64,000 bases of DNA from Exiguobacterium sp. J17977 (lineage in GTDB: Bacteria > Bacillota > Bacilli > Exiguobacteriales > Exiguobacteriaceae): contig NZ_JAEQBB010000001.1 of NCBI RefSeq assembly GCF_018616375.1, positions 248,001 through 312,000 of the forward strand, read 5' to 3'. Position 1 is the stretch's first letter. The number at the start of each line of letters is the position of its first letter. The notes under the pieces are model-generated. The model saw only the letters and a list, made by a program, of their open reading frames with translations. It searched no databases and had not been told where the DNA came from. Below, piece after piece: positions 26,501-33,661 of the stretch. A program made the translations under genes and the position numbers.

Positions 26501-26921
26501 GAAAGGCGCGACCGTGTATATCACGTATAACGGACGCACGTACACGACGAAAGCATCGAGTGCGGGTTCATATCGCTACAATGTGAAGACGACAAAGCCT
26601 GGTGTTACCGTCTCGGTGCGCGCGAAAGACGTGGCCGGGAACACGTCGAGCAGTACTTCTGTGAAAGTCCTCAACACGTTCCCGACGTTCACGGTCAACT
26701 CTGTGAAATCGACGGCGACGACGATGACCGGGAAAGGCAATAAAGGAGCAAGCGTCCAGGCATATGTCGGGACGAAGCTTGTCAGCAAGACCGCAAAAGT
26801 GGATTCAAAAGGCAACTACAAGCTGACGATTTCACGTCAGAAACCAGGTGTGGTTGTTACCGTGAAGATGACACAAAGCGGGTATCAAGAAGTGAAGAAG
26901 ACGACACGCATCGTCAAATGA
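23547..26921 (+). CDS. Large secreted Ig-like repeat protein
   Basis: 1124 residues. A signal peptide occupies about 1-33 (ends near VHGATTY). The rest is beta-rich and contains repeated bacterial Ig-like units of the form G.TEPNA.I ... A...G.F (for example VITGQAEPNTQIQL, TIKGKTEPNATITI, AIEGKTEPFAKIHF, YVSGKAEKGATVYI, TMTGKGNKGASVQA). No LPXTG motif, S-layer domain or C-terminal anchor is visible, so it is probably released or held non-covalently. Codon use changes abruptly near 26.43 kb: about 28% GC at 24241-24300 against 58% at 26461-26520 by hand count. The C-terminal units resemble those of the protein at 47216. Role unknown; adhesion or matrix function is a guess. Confidence 0.85.
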   Translation: MRIMKSKIAMLTFIMCLVIGTFSFYPMGESVHGATTYNIDPFSKDSKVITGQAEPNTQIQLNVDGQLVNLQTNATGQFSHTLTSKLTSSDIHLYQITKEGYAEWKWTAYASQDASTVVYPAQYLGINTSSNEMKFSSREDHTIVAVYDGRSYSDVGTLSIPVKAAKEVKFYTQFNGNRSTTMTVPDVNVKPNYLYQSNQFGFESGYLSGKTVPYLKMNLVINQEKEIELLADENGKFNTYLSLTENDVLTGFEYKIIEPSTGRELVGSTSVEPFQASADNPFYSVNEFSSYELYGYTFANAEIKADGQLIAVSDEMGRIYNYIEANGSPIRTIEVSKNGKIVATFTREMAFDSSRFKFDLTKPITSEQNELIAKTYPNQTFVVQYQNQHHGELKSTSDNQGNLKLMLPKFNSGSFNVYVNQKNGDGQLVKTIAVTDERPLPDPIIRMINDNLLIFSDFSTTEQLYVDVQIEKKNGEIEVYNEPLVSSRKPINKLEFGDKFKTRVYINENRSSNFVEGIFDPIKEPTFENFFEGEQTIKGKTEPNATITITEYQYDSNGNYLSDQVIKSDAGGNFSFTKKSKVDVSIAFLVERENKLDYARFRISPKDITPPRFSSGYANKISEDESVIKVHTDDLLKSLVVSYFSNGKMIKKQDVDVTKHDRFDKNVYSITFENQENKTLKELGIDRITIEGENISGLYADPTSFVVKDMTPPDLNGLYPSLYGDQAIEGKTEPFAKIHFGSGASAKQTTANSDGYFKVVLDYPISRYSSHLRLTITDLGNNKVQDYLRTIDYQIEDIRVNHDGSKIWFANENRKLSYRYYEIYVNGQKWVDSEMRYGQQSSLIQTTTKPSFPMDVKIVMKNPDGTTKYELSKNFSGPSELIVPNKLEASNNRKSLTGYADKFTAIDVFDASGKKVGTNRADKDGKFAVVLYRYPVANETLKVVAKDAFGGTKTSTLKVKDRVAPTKPTVSTLTNKSTYVSGKAEKGATVYITYNGRTYTTKASSAGSYRYNVKTTKPGVTVSVRAKDVAGNTSSSTSVKVLNTFPTFTVNSVKSTATTMTGKGNKGASVQAYVGTKLVSKTAKVDSKGNYKLTISRQKPGVVVTVKMTQSGYQEVKKTTRIVK

Positions 26922-26922
26922 A

Positions 26923-26953
26923 GCGAGCGGGCCATGCGGTCCGCTCGTTTTCT
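26923..26953 (+). terminator. Rho-independent terminator
   Basis: GCGAGCGGGCC, loop ATGC, GGTCCGCTCG then TTTTCTT, just after the stop of the Ig-like repeat protein. Confidence 0.85.
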
Positions 26954-27059
26954 TATGTGTCATTTCTTTTTACAAATTTCACCATAACGTCACTCGAGTC
27001 TGCCAATCAGACATGATATAACTAAATATGTGAACAATTGAACAAATAGGAGGTTATGC

Positions 27060-27704
27060 ATGAAACGAATTCTGTTTTTATTCGTCGGACTTATCGTCAT
27101 TCTTACAGCCTGCAGTCAAAGCGAGGCCGTCGACTCGACGAAAATCCATACATATGCGGCCTACGAGCTCCCGCTCGAAGAAAAGGTCGCGCTCGGGGAA
27201 GGCGAGCACGAGATTGTGTTCGTCTTCGACTACAGTTGTCCGTGGTGCAAGAAGTGGATGGAAGAGGTACTGCCGGAAATCGAGGAGCGCTGGATTGACA
27301 CGGGTGAGGCGACGTTCAAAGGCCAGCCGCTCGTCTTGTTGAACGAACAGTCACAGCTGCTCGCGAACGTGGATTATAACGTGGAACGGCTAATCCCGGA
27401 CCGCTATTACGAAGTGCAACGCGGCATCGGGCTCGACTCTGGATCGGACGGGTTCGGGACGGAAGCGTATGCCCGAGAACTTGCGTCCGAATTTGGCCTC
27501 GACGCGGACGAACTACTCGAGAACCATGTCGATATCGGCATCCAAAACTCTCGGCTGTTCACGCGCGACTTCGGTGTGGCCTATGTGCCGACGGTGTATG
27601 TCGACGGCATCCAGCTCGTGGACGCGTTCAGCTTAGAGGAGATGGAACAGGTCATGGACGGGACGATTGAAGCCGGGGACCAAGTCGAGTTGCCGGAAGA
27701 ATGA
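27060..27704 (+). CDS. DsbA-like thioredoxin-fold lipoprotein
   Basis: 214 residues. A lipoprotein signal ends in LTAC (Cys at about 19), so the protein should be tethered to the outside of the membrane. A thioredoxin fold with the redox motif CPWC (FDYSCPWCKKWMEE) and the cis-Pro region VAYVPTVYVDG identifies the DsbA/BdbD-like family. It would form or isomerise disulfides in exported proteins; substrates are unknown. AGGAGGT precedes the ATG. TATAAC with an upstream TG (about 27015-27023) could serve as an extended -10. No DsbB-like partner is adjacent. Confidence 0.88.
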   Translation: MKRILFLFVGLIVILTACSQSEAVDSTKIHTYAAYELPLEEKVALGEGEHEIVFVFDYSCPWCKKWMEEVLPEIEERWIDTGEATFKGQPLVLLNEQSQLLANVDYNVERLIPDRYYEVQRGIGLDSGSDGFGTEAYARELASEFGLDADELLENHVDIGIQNSRLFTRDFGVAYVPTVYVDGIQLVDAFSLEEMEQVMDGTIEAGDQVELPEE

Positions 27705-27708
27705 AAAT

Positions 27709-27735
27709 GACCCCTCGTCAATCGGACGAGGGGTC
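27709..27735. terminator. Bidirectional terminator
   Basis: GACCCCTCGTC and GACGAGGGGTC form a perfect 11-pair stem between the convergent DsbA-like and deacetylase genes. The T-rich side favours the minus-strand operon. Confidence 0.8.
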
Positions 27736-27738
27736 AAG

Positions 27739-28596
27739 TCAGTGTTGCTCGAAATACGGTTTGACGAACAACTCGAACAGTTCGGCGTCGAGCAAATACC
27801 GGTTCGAATAGAACGGATCGTTGTCAGGTGTGATCGGGTTCGGGCTCAAGATGAACGCCTGTTCGAAACCGAGGTCTTGCACTGTCTCGGTGACGGCGTC
27901 GCTCGTGTTGCCGAACGGATAGGCAATCGTCGTGACGTGCGTCCCGAGCGCTGACTCGATGGCGGCGATACTCGTCTCCAAATCTTGCCGCAGCTCGTCT
28001 TGCATGTCCTCCGGCAAGAACACGGCGCCCCCGTCTTTGACGTAATGCATGTCGTGCGTGTGCGTCCCGAAGTCGGCGAGCCCGCTCGCCTGCATGTCTT
28101 TCAATTCGGACCACGGGGCGAGGTCCAAGTTTTGGAACGCCTCGCCGACGTGACCGGTGATGATAAACAGCGTGAACGGAATCTGTTTCTCGTTTAGTAC
28201 CGGGAAGGCATTCTCATAGACGGTGTGGTCGACGTCATCGAACGAGATCCAGACGCATTTGTCCGGAATCGGTTCCCCGGCGCGATAGCTGAGCAAGTCT
28301 TCCTGCGTCGCGAAGTGGACGCCTTCCTCTTGGAGCCACGTCATCTGCTGTTCGAACTCGTCGGCGTAAACGTTATAGCGAATCAGTTCAGACGACCCGG
28401 TCACGTTCTCGACGAGTTTGTTCCACGTGTTCGGTCGTTTGACCCGATGAAAGTTGAGCCCGAGACAGACATCCTCGGTCGGGAGGAGCGCCGCGTCGGG
28501 CACGTCCTCATGCGTCGTCGAGGACACGTCGTAGACTTTCCAGGCGATGCCGCCAACAATCAAGAGAACAATCAGCCATTTCAGGTAGCGCATCAT
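27739..28596 (-). CDS. icaB: Poly-N-acetylglucosamine deacetylase (IcaB/PgaB-like)
   Basis: 285 residues with an N-terminal membrane anchor (about 6-22) and a NodB-type polysaccharide deacetylase domain. Motif 1 is WISFDDVDH, with the SFDDVD variant typical of IcaB. Motif 2 is GTHTHDMH, which supplies the metal His residues. Motif 3 is AYPFG. It would partly deacetylate PNAG outside the cell, needed for retention of the polymer. It is third in the pgaC-pgaD-icaB operon, overlapping the pgaD stop. There is no icaC-like gene. Confidence 0.9.
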   Translation of the reverse strand: MMRYLKWLIVLLIVGGIAWKVYDVSSTTHEDVPDAALLPTEDVCLGLNFHRVKRPNTWNKLVENVTGSSELIRYNVYADEFEQQMTWLQEEGVHFATQEDLLSYRAGEPIPDKCVWISFDDVDHTVYENAFPVLNEKQIPFTLFIITGHVGEAFQNLDLAPWSELKDMQASGLADFGTHTHDMHYVKDGGAVFLPEDMQDELRQDLETSIAAIESALGTHVTTIAYPFGNTSDAVTETVQDLGFEQAFILSPNPITPDNDPFYSNRYLLDAELFELFVKPYFEQH

Positions 28597-29072
28597 TTCA
28601 ACTCTTTCACTGGATTTTCGGTGAACACGATGACCTTATCGGATTGGAGCCGGGCGATATCTTCCGGTTCCATCAAGTCGAGTTTGAGCCAATCGTCGAG
28701 CGTCGTGTCTGTCGGCATCTGTCGGCGGTTGAGCGGGCCATATTTTTTCTTGTTATATGTCCGCCATATAAAGAGAAGTAAGGCGGCGACGAACGACGAG
28801 ACGAGCCCGAAGTAGAGCAGCTCGCGGATGTCGGCGTTCGTGACGTTCAAGGCGGTCTTGAGGATGGCGATATAGCGGTCGTTCACGTCGACGACGGCAC
28901 TGAGGAAGAACCACGTGACGATGAACGTGTAGAACCAGAACACGACCGTGAGCAACAGCTCGATGAGTTTACGGAACACGTTCTGTTTCGTCTTGACGAG
29001 AATCTCTTGCTCGTAATCATATAACTCACTTACAGGCTGCTTCTCCGTGTCCCCCGGTCTGGTGAACTCCAT
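28593..29072 (-). CDS. pgaD: PgaD/IcaD-like synthase subunit
   Basis: 159 residues with two membrane spans (about 38-60 and 82-103), a cytoplasmic N-terminus and a C-terminal tail of about 50 residues. Position between synthase and deacetylase, and topology, match PgaD, the accessory subunit of PNAG synthase that in E. coli binds c-di-GMP together with PgaC. IcaD is shorter. The start at 29072 has AAAGGAGG upstream; it lies 43 bases inside the pgaC coding region. Sequence similarity to PgaD is modest by eye. Confidence 0.75.
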   Translation of the reverse strand: MEFTRPGDTEKQPVSELYDYEQEILVKTKQNVFRKLIELLLTVVFWFYTFIVTWFFLSAVVDVNDRYIAILKTALNVTNADIRELLYFGLVSSFVAALLLFIWRTYNKKKYGPLNRRQMPTDTTLDDWLKLDLMEPEDIARLQSDKVIVFTENPVKELK

Positions 29073-30289
29073 GTCGCGTAGCCTCCTTTCACACGGGCTC
29101 TGATTGCTTTCGGCGTCGCCGCGATGACGACGAACGTGTTGAGCATCCAGTAGATGACCGGATACCAAGCAGCCCAAACGTAATATTTGAACACTTTATC
29201 ATAACGGGCGTCGTTCCAGAGCGAGATGATGAGCTGGACGTGGCTGACGAGGACGAGCGCAAACGAGTTGTACGTGAACCAAATCAACATGTCCTGCCAC
29301 GTATCGGCCGTCGCGAACAGATATACCGTGACGATGAGCCACGCATACGCCCAGAGGACGCTGACGACCTGTTCGATATAGACGGGCCAAATCCGGCGCT
29401 GGCGCCAGTCTTTGAAGATGTCGAAGTGACGCAAGACGACTTCCTGCCCGCCTTGCGACCAGCGTACGCGTTGCTTCCAAATGCCGGAGATTGACTCCGG
29501 GACGAGCATCCAGCAGAGGGCACGCGGCTCATAGCGGATGTCCCAGAAGTTCTTCTGGAGTTTCCACGAGACGGCGATGTCCTCGGTGATCATGTCGCGG
29601 TCCCAAAGACCGACCGACAGCAACGCTTTCTTGCGGAACATGACGATGACGCCGGAGACGGTCATGATTTTACCCATGACGCGCTGCGTCCGTTTGATCG
29701 AGCCGATAATCGACGAGTATTCGACGAGCTGCATCCGGCTAAGGAGCGTGTCGCGGTTACGGATGCGCGGGTTGCCGGTGACGGCACCGACACGCTCGCC
29801 GCGGTTCAAGAAGTGGCGGACGAGATAGTACGGGGCCTCCTCACTGAGGAAGGCGTCCGAGTCGACGCAAAGCAGATACTCGGAGCGGGCGGCGTGGGCG
29901 GCCATATGTAGCGCGTTCGCCTTGCCTCGGTTCTCATGACAGTCGATGACACGTAGACGTTCGTACTCGTCGGCGAGTCCGACGAGAATGTCGCCGGTCT
30001 TGTCCCGGCTGCCATCGTTGACGGCGATAATCTCAAAGTTCGGATAGGTGAGACGGTCCAAATACTCGATCGTCTCGGCAATCGTCTCTTCTTCGTTATA
30101 ACAAGGAATCAAGATGCTGATGAGCGGCCATTCCCGCTCGTTTAAATCAAGTTCTTCCTCTTTCTCACGCGTCAAGCTGAATAAGAGGGCGCCAGAAATC
30201 CAAAACAGCGCCATGAAGAACGGATACCAGAACACGAACTGGGCCAGTGGTTCGATCCAAGGTGCGATGTCGAGCCCGTAAAAATTCAT
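29030..30289 (-). CDS. pgaC: PNAG synthase, family 2 glycosyltransferase (PgaC/IcaA)
   Basis: 419 residues. One N-terminal span (about 17-38), a large cytoplasmic GT2 domain and C-terminal spans (from about 310). Processive-synthase motifs are all present: AVNDGSRD, CVDSDAF, MITEDIAVSWKL (TED) and QRVRWSQGG (QXXRW). It polymerises UDP-GlcNAc to beta-1,6-linked poly-N-acetylglucosamine at the membrane. AAGGGGAG precedes the ATG. The C-terminal tail overlaps pgaD. Hyaluronan or chitin synthase activity cannot be excluded from motifs alone, but the operon points to PNAG. Confidence 0.92.
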   Translation of the reverse strand: MNFYGLDIAPWIEPLAQFVFWYPFFMALFWISGALLFSLTREKEEELDLNEREWPLISILIPCYNEEETIAETIEYLDRLTYPNFEIIAVNDGSRDKTGDILVGLADEYERLRVIDCHENRGKANALHMAAHAARSEYLLCVDSDAFLSEEAPYYLVRHFLNRGERVGAVTGNPRIRNRDTLLSRMQLVEYSSIIGSIKRTQRVMGKIMTVSGVIVMFRKKALLSVGLWDRDMITEDIAVSWKLQKNFWDIRYEPRALCWMLVPESISGIWKQRVRWSQGGQEVVLRHFDIFKDWRQRRIWPVYIEQVVSVLWAYAWLIVTVYLFATADTWQDMLIWFTYNSFALVLVSHVQLIISLWNDARYDKVFKYYVWAAWYPVIYWMLNTFVVIAATPKAIRARVKGGYATWSSPDRGTRRSSL

Positions 30290-30331
30290 AATAGTCTCCC
30301 CTTATTTTCAAAAAAACCATGTACTGACAGT

Positions 30332-30340
30332 ATGATAGCA
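30332..30340 (-). promoter_or_regulatory. Extended -10 upstream of the PNAG operon
   Basis: Minus strand TGCTATCAT, an extended -10 (TGN followed by TATCAT), 43 bases before the pgaC start. No good -35 is visible at 17 bases, consistent with an extended -10 or an activator-dependent promoter. The same nonamer occurs before the GGDEF/EAL gene at 38397. Confidence 0.45.
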
Positions 30341-30408
30341 TCAAAAAATTGCTTTCCCATATTTATCAAAAAAATTGTACGGAAATTGAAAAAGACATTC
30401 GACCCGTG

Positions 30409-30654
30409 TCAAATGTCTTGGTGCTTGTTCTGTTTCGTCCGTCTGTCTTTGCGCCATTTCCAAACGAACAAACCGATTAGCGCGAGGACGGGGGCCGCAA
30501 CCCAAGGGCGGGCTTCGATGATGGAGACGAGTTCGAAAATCGAGAGCCATCCGCTAATCATGATCAGAATCAGCAGGAAAGTCTTAAGTCCACCTCGAAT
30601 AGGAAACCAGTAGAACACGAAGAGCGTAATCAAAAAGAAAGCGAGCAATCCCAT
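30409..30654 (-). CDS. Small membrane protein, unknown
   Basis: 81 residues with three hydrophobic segments (about 2-16, 22-38 and 48-64) and a basic C-terminus (KWRKDRRTKQNKHQD). AAAGGAATAACCGC precedes the ATG at 30654; an upstream in-frame ATG (30678) has no good ribosome site. It lies between the PNAG operon and the UDP-sugar dehydrogenase, transcribed toward the former. Family not recognised. Confidence 0.55.
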   Translation of the reverse strand: MGLLAFFLITLFVFYWFPIRGGLKTFLLILIMISGWLSIFELVSIIEARPWVAAPVLALIGLFVWKWRKDRRTKQNKHQDI

Positions 30655-30726
30655 GCGGTTATTCCTTTCTAGCCTCATTTTGACTCATTATAGCAGAGAA
30701 TATTCAGAGAGTGTTAGAGCCTTCCC

Positions 30727-30755
30727 TTGCTCGCCGCTTTTCGGTACTGTTAATA
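30727..30755 (+). promoter_or_regulatory. Candidate promoter of the UDP-sugar dehydrogenase
   Basis: TTGCTC, 17-base spacer, TTAATA, 26 bases before the GTG start. Moderate match only. Confidence 0.4.
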
Positions 30756-30780
30756 GAAGACTATTGAAGGAGGAACTATC

Positions 30781-32022
30781 GTGAAATTTGGAATCATCGG
30801 CCTTGGCTATGTCGGGCTGGCCACCTTATGCGGGCTAGCAAAAGCGGGGCATGAAGTCATCGGTGTCGAGAAAGATCAACCGAGACTGCTCCGCCTCATG
30901 AACGGGGACGTCCCGTTCCACGAACCGGGCATGGCAGACGTGTTACGCGACCACCACGGTTCAATCACGTTCACGGACTCGATTGCCGACACGGAAACGG
31001 CCGACTACCTCGTCCTCGCCGTCGGGACGCCGAGCAAGCAAGACGGAAGCTGTGACTTGACGTTCGTCGACGCGGCCTTGTCCGAGGTCAAGTCGAAACA
31101 TAAAATCATCATCCGCAGCACGGTGCCGCCGGGGACGACCGACACGCTGTCGGTCATGTATCCGGCCCATACGTTCGCCGTCGTGCCGGAATTCCTCCAA
31201 GAGGGGCGCGCCCTCGCCGACGTGTTGAAACCGCATCGCGTCGTCATCGGCAGTGACGACCTCGAGATGTGTGAGGAACTGGCGGGCATCTACGGACGTC
31301 TCGGTGTTCCGATCGTTTGCACGTCACCGGTTGATGCCGAGTTCATCAAGTACGCCTCGAACGCATTCCTCGCCACGAAAATCAGTTTCATCAACGACTT
31401 GGCGCGTCTCGCCGACAAGGCGGGAGCGGACATCACGACAATCGCAGACGGGATGGGGCTTGACCCGCGCATCGGGCGTTCGTTCTTGAACGCCGGTCTC
31501 GGCTACGGGGGCTCGTGCTTCCCGAAAGACATGCACGCGCTCTTGAACGTGGCGAGCGAGAACGAGCTCGACTTGCCGGTCATCCGTGCCGCCATGCATG
31601 CGAACGACGCCCAGATGGCGTACGTCGCCTCGAAAGTCGAACCGAAGAGCGGCCTCAAGGTCGCCTTGCTCGGCCTCGCCTTCAAACCGGGGACGGACGA
31701 CATGCGTGACGCGCCATCGCTCACGCTCGCTCGACTATTGGAGATGCGTGGAGTCGACGTCATCGGTTACGACCCGCTCGCCAAGTGGGACTTCCCCCAA
31801 GCCGAGACGGTCGAAGCGGCGCTCGAGGGAGCGGACGTCGCCATCCTCGTCACGGAATGGGACGAGCTCGTCGCGTTGACGCCGGAAGCGTTCGACGGGA
31901 TGCGGACGAAGCGGTTGATCGATGCGCGCAACGCGTGGAAATACGCACGCGACCCGGGTACCGTCCAGTACGAAGGGGTCGGTCGGATGCAAAACAAGGC
32001 GAATACACCGTCATCGACATGA
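30781..32022 (+). CDS. ugd: UDP-glucose 6-dehydrogenase
   Basis: 413 residues of the UDP-glucose/GDP-mannose dehydrogenase family. An N-terminal NAD domain (FGIIGLGYVGLATLCGLAKA), IIRSTVPPGTT, the catalytic Cys in GLGYGGSCFPKDMHALL, and a C-terminal UDP-binding domain (LGLAFKPGTDDMRDAPS) are all present. It oxidises UDP-glucose to UDP-glucuronate for polysaccharide or wall polymers; a UDP-ManNAc dehydrogenase role is possible. The GTG start follows AAGGAGGA. It is single and ends at a strong terminator. Confidence 0.92.
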   Translation: MKFGIIGLGYVGLATLCGLAKAGHEVIGVEKDQPRLLRLMNGDVPFHEPGMADVLRDHHGSITFTDSIADTETADYLVLAVGTPSKQDGSCDLTFVDAALSEVKSKHKIIIRSTVPPGTTDTLSVMYPAHTFAVVPEFLQEGRALADVLKPHRVVIGSDDLEMCEELAGIYGRLGVPIVCTSPVDAEFIKYASNAFLATKISFINDLARLADKAGADITTIADGMGLDPRIGRSFLNAGLGYGGSCFPKDMHALLNVASENELDLPVIRAAMHANDAQMAYVASKVEPKSGLKVALLGLAFKPGTDDMRDAPSLTLARLLEMRGVDVIGYDPLAKWDFPQAETVEAALEGADVAILVTEWDELVALTPEAFDGMRTKRLIDARNAWKYARDPGTVQYEGVGRMQNKANTPSST

Positions 32023-32024
32023 CG

Positions 32025-32056
32025 AAAGGTGAGACCCCGCGGGGCCTCACCTTTTT
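32025..32056. terminator. Bidirectional terminator
   Basis: AAAGGTGAGACCCCG and CGGGGCCTCACCTTTTTT form a strong stem between the convergent dehydrogenase and DinB-like genes. Confidence 0.92.
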
Positions 32057-32530
32057 TCACGCCTGCATCTGTTCTTTCGTCGGTCCCATGACGCCCGGGA
32101 CCGCGAGTCCCGCCTGCCGGAGCAACACCGTCATCTGGCCGCGGTGGTGCGTCTGATGGTCAATCATCATGCGCAAGACGGCACCGCGTGGCTGTTTCGC
32201 GCCGTGGACGTCGACTTCTTCTAACAAGTAGTCGTCCGAGAACTGTTCGGCTGCCTGACGGATCTCGTCGGCATAGCGCGCATACTGGTCGGCGATGGCT
32301 GACGCGTCAGCGGGTTGCGTCAAACTCTTCAGCGCCGACAAGCGGAAGCCGAGCAAGTTCGTGAAATAGCCGAGCGCGGTCGTCACGTGCCAATCGATCC
32401 AGCCGAGCGAATTGTGGCCAGGCACAATCTCCTGTCCGAGCGCTTCGTCGGTGACGGCGCGGAGAACGTCGAGCGTGCCGGTCGATGATTTGGTCCAATC
32501 TTGTAGAAAATCTGCTTTCGTGCGATACAT
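32057..32530 (-). CDS. DinB/YfiT-family four-helix protein
   Basis: 157 residues, all-helical. The metal-binding His pattern of DinB-like proteins is visible: one His in GWIDWHVTTALGY and two in MMIDHQTHHRGQMTVLL. The family includes bacillithiol-dependent transferases and damage-induced proteins; the specific activity is unknown. The start at 32530 has AAGGAGG at ideal spacing, so longer upstream reading is discarded. Confidence 0.87.
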   Translation of the reverse strand: MYRTKADFLQDWTKSSTGTLDVLRAVTDEALGQEIVPGHNSLGWIDWHVTTALGYFTNLLGFRLSALKSLTQPADASAIADQYARYADEIRQAAEQFSDDYLLEEVDVHGAKQPRGAVLRMMIDHQTHHRGQMTVLLRQAGLAVPGVMGPTKEQMQA

Positions 32531-32637
32531 CGAATTCCTCCTTGAACGTTCTACCCTGAGTATACGACGCAGATTCACGATTTTGAAACGTTCTGTCTCG
32601 TTTTCACGTAGACTATAGAAGAAAGGGGGACACCTGT

Positions 32638-33366
32638 ATGTGGGGACTCGTGATTGCAGCACTCATTTTGGTTTTGCTCGGATTTGCCGTCCATCGCTTG
32701 GGTTGGCACTTCCTCATCTCGGGATATAACACGATGAAGCGTGAGGACAAGGAACGCGTCAATATCAAGGCGGTGGCGCGGTTAATCGGCTTCATGTGTT
32801 ACGGCATCGCAACAATCTTTCTCGTCATCGTCGCCATTGACGTGTCGGGTCTCGACATTCCGCTCGAGCCGTTGTTTCTGCTCATCGTCGTGCTTGTTGT
32901 CGTCACGCTTTGGCGCGCCCAAAAGTATGACGGGAATATCTTTGATGAACATGGAAAACTTCGGCCTGGGGGCAAGAAGAAACTCATCCCGCTCGTTCTC
33001 GTCCTGACGCTCATCTTGGGCTTTGTCGGTGGTCTTCTGTTCTGGTTCAGTCAGCCGACCGAGGTGACGCTCACCGACTCGGCACTCGTCATCGAGGGCA
33101 GCTACGGCGAGACGGTGCCGTATGATGAAATCGAGACCGTGACATTGACGTATCGGCCGAGCCTCGACCGCCGGACGAACGGTGCCGCCGTCGGTTCACG
33201 ATTGACCGGCCACTTTCGCACGACGAGCGGGGAGGACGTACTCGTCTACCTTGACCAAGAAATCGAGGCCGCCGTACGCATCGACTGGAGCGGCAAACCG
33301 ATTTATGTGAACGTGGAGTCGAACGAGGCGACGGAAGCGTTGTATGAGGAGGTACGATTGAAATGA
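32638..33366 (+). CDS. DUF3784-type membrane protein with PH-like domain
   Basis: 242 residues. The N-terminal half has hydrophobic spans with the LISGYNTMKREDKERVN loop typical of DUF3784 proteins. After another pair of spans (about 78-94 and 120-140), the last 100 residues (VTLTDSALVIEGSYGETVPYDEIETVTL) resemble a bacterial PH-like fold. Function unknown. AGAAAGGGGG precedes the ATG. Its stop overlaps the start of the next small membrane protein gene, so they form a two-gene operon. Confidence 0.75.
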   Translation: MWGLVIAALILVLLGFAVHRLGWHFLISGYNTMKREDKERVNIKAVARLIGFMCYGIATIFLVIVAIDVSGLDIPLEPLFLLIVVLVVVTLWRAQKYDGNIFDEHGKLRPGGKKKLIPLVLVLTLILGFVGGLLFWFSQPTEVTLTDSALVIEGSYGETVPYDEIETVTLTYRPSLDRRTNGAAVGSRLTGHFRTTSGEDVLVYLDQEIEAAVRIDWSGKPIYVNVESNEATEALYEEVRLK

Positions 33367-33629
33367 CACAACCTTGGTATACACGGCATATGCCGTTCTT
33401 CTTCTTGACGTTCTTGTTCGCGCCGTTGACGCTGCTTTTGCTCGTTTGGCGCTGGGAGCGGTTTGAAGGTCATGAGCGGGGCGTCAAGCTGTTCTTCGCC
33501 ATCGGCATGACGGCGTTCATCGTGTTCGGGCTGTTGCCGCGCGGGTCGTTACCGGTCATCTTGCCGGTCATCGGACTGTTGATCGCGTTGAAGCTCGTCC
33601 TCAATCTCATCAAACAAAAGACCGGCTGA
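33363..33629 (+). CDS. Small membrane protein, unknown
   Basis: 88 residues with three hydrophobic segments (about 10-27, 42-58 and 62-80) and no recognised family. It starts at the ATGA overlap with the DUF3784 gene, whose reading end supplies GAGGAGG as ribosome site. A perfect hairpin (GACCGG-TGACA, 33620-33645) spans its stop codon but lacks a T-run. Confidence 0.7.
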   Translation: MTQPWYTRHMPFFFLTFLFAPLTLLLLVWRWERFEGHERGVKLFFAIGMTAFIVFGLLPRGSLPVILPVIGLLIALKLVLNLIKQKTG

Positions 33630-33661
33630 CATGTGTCAACCGGTCGAATCGGGGCGCTCGC

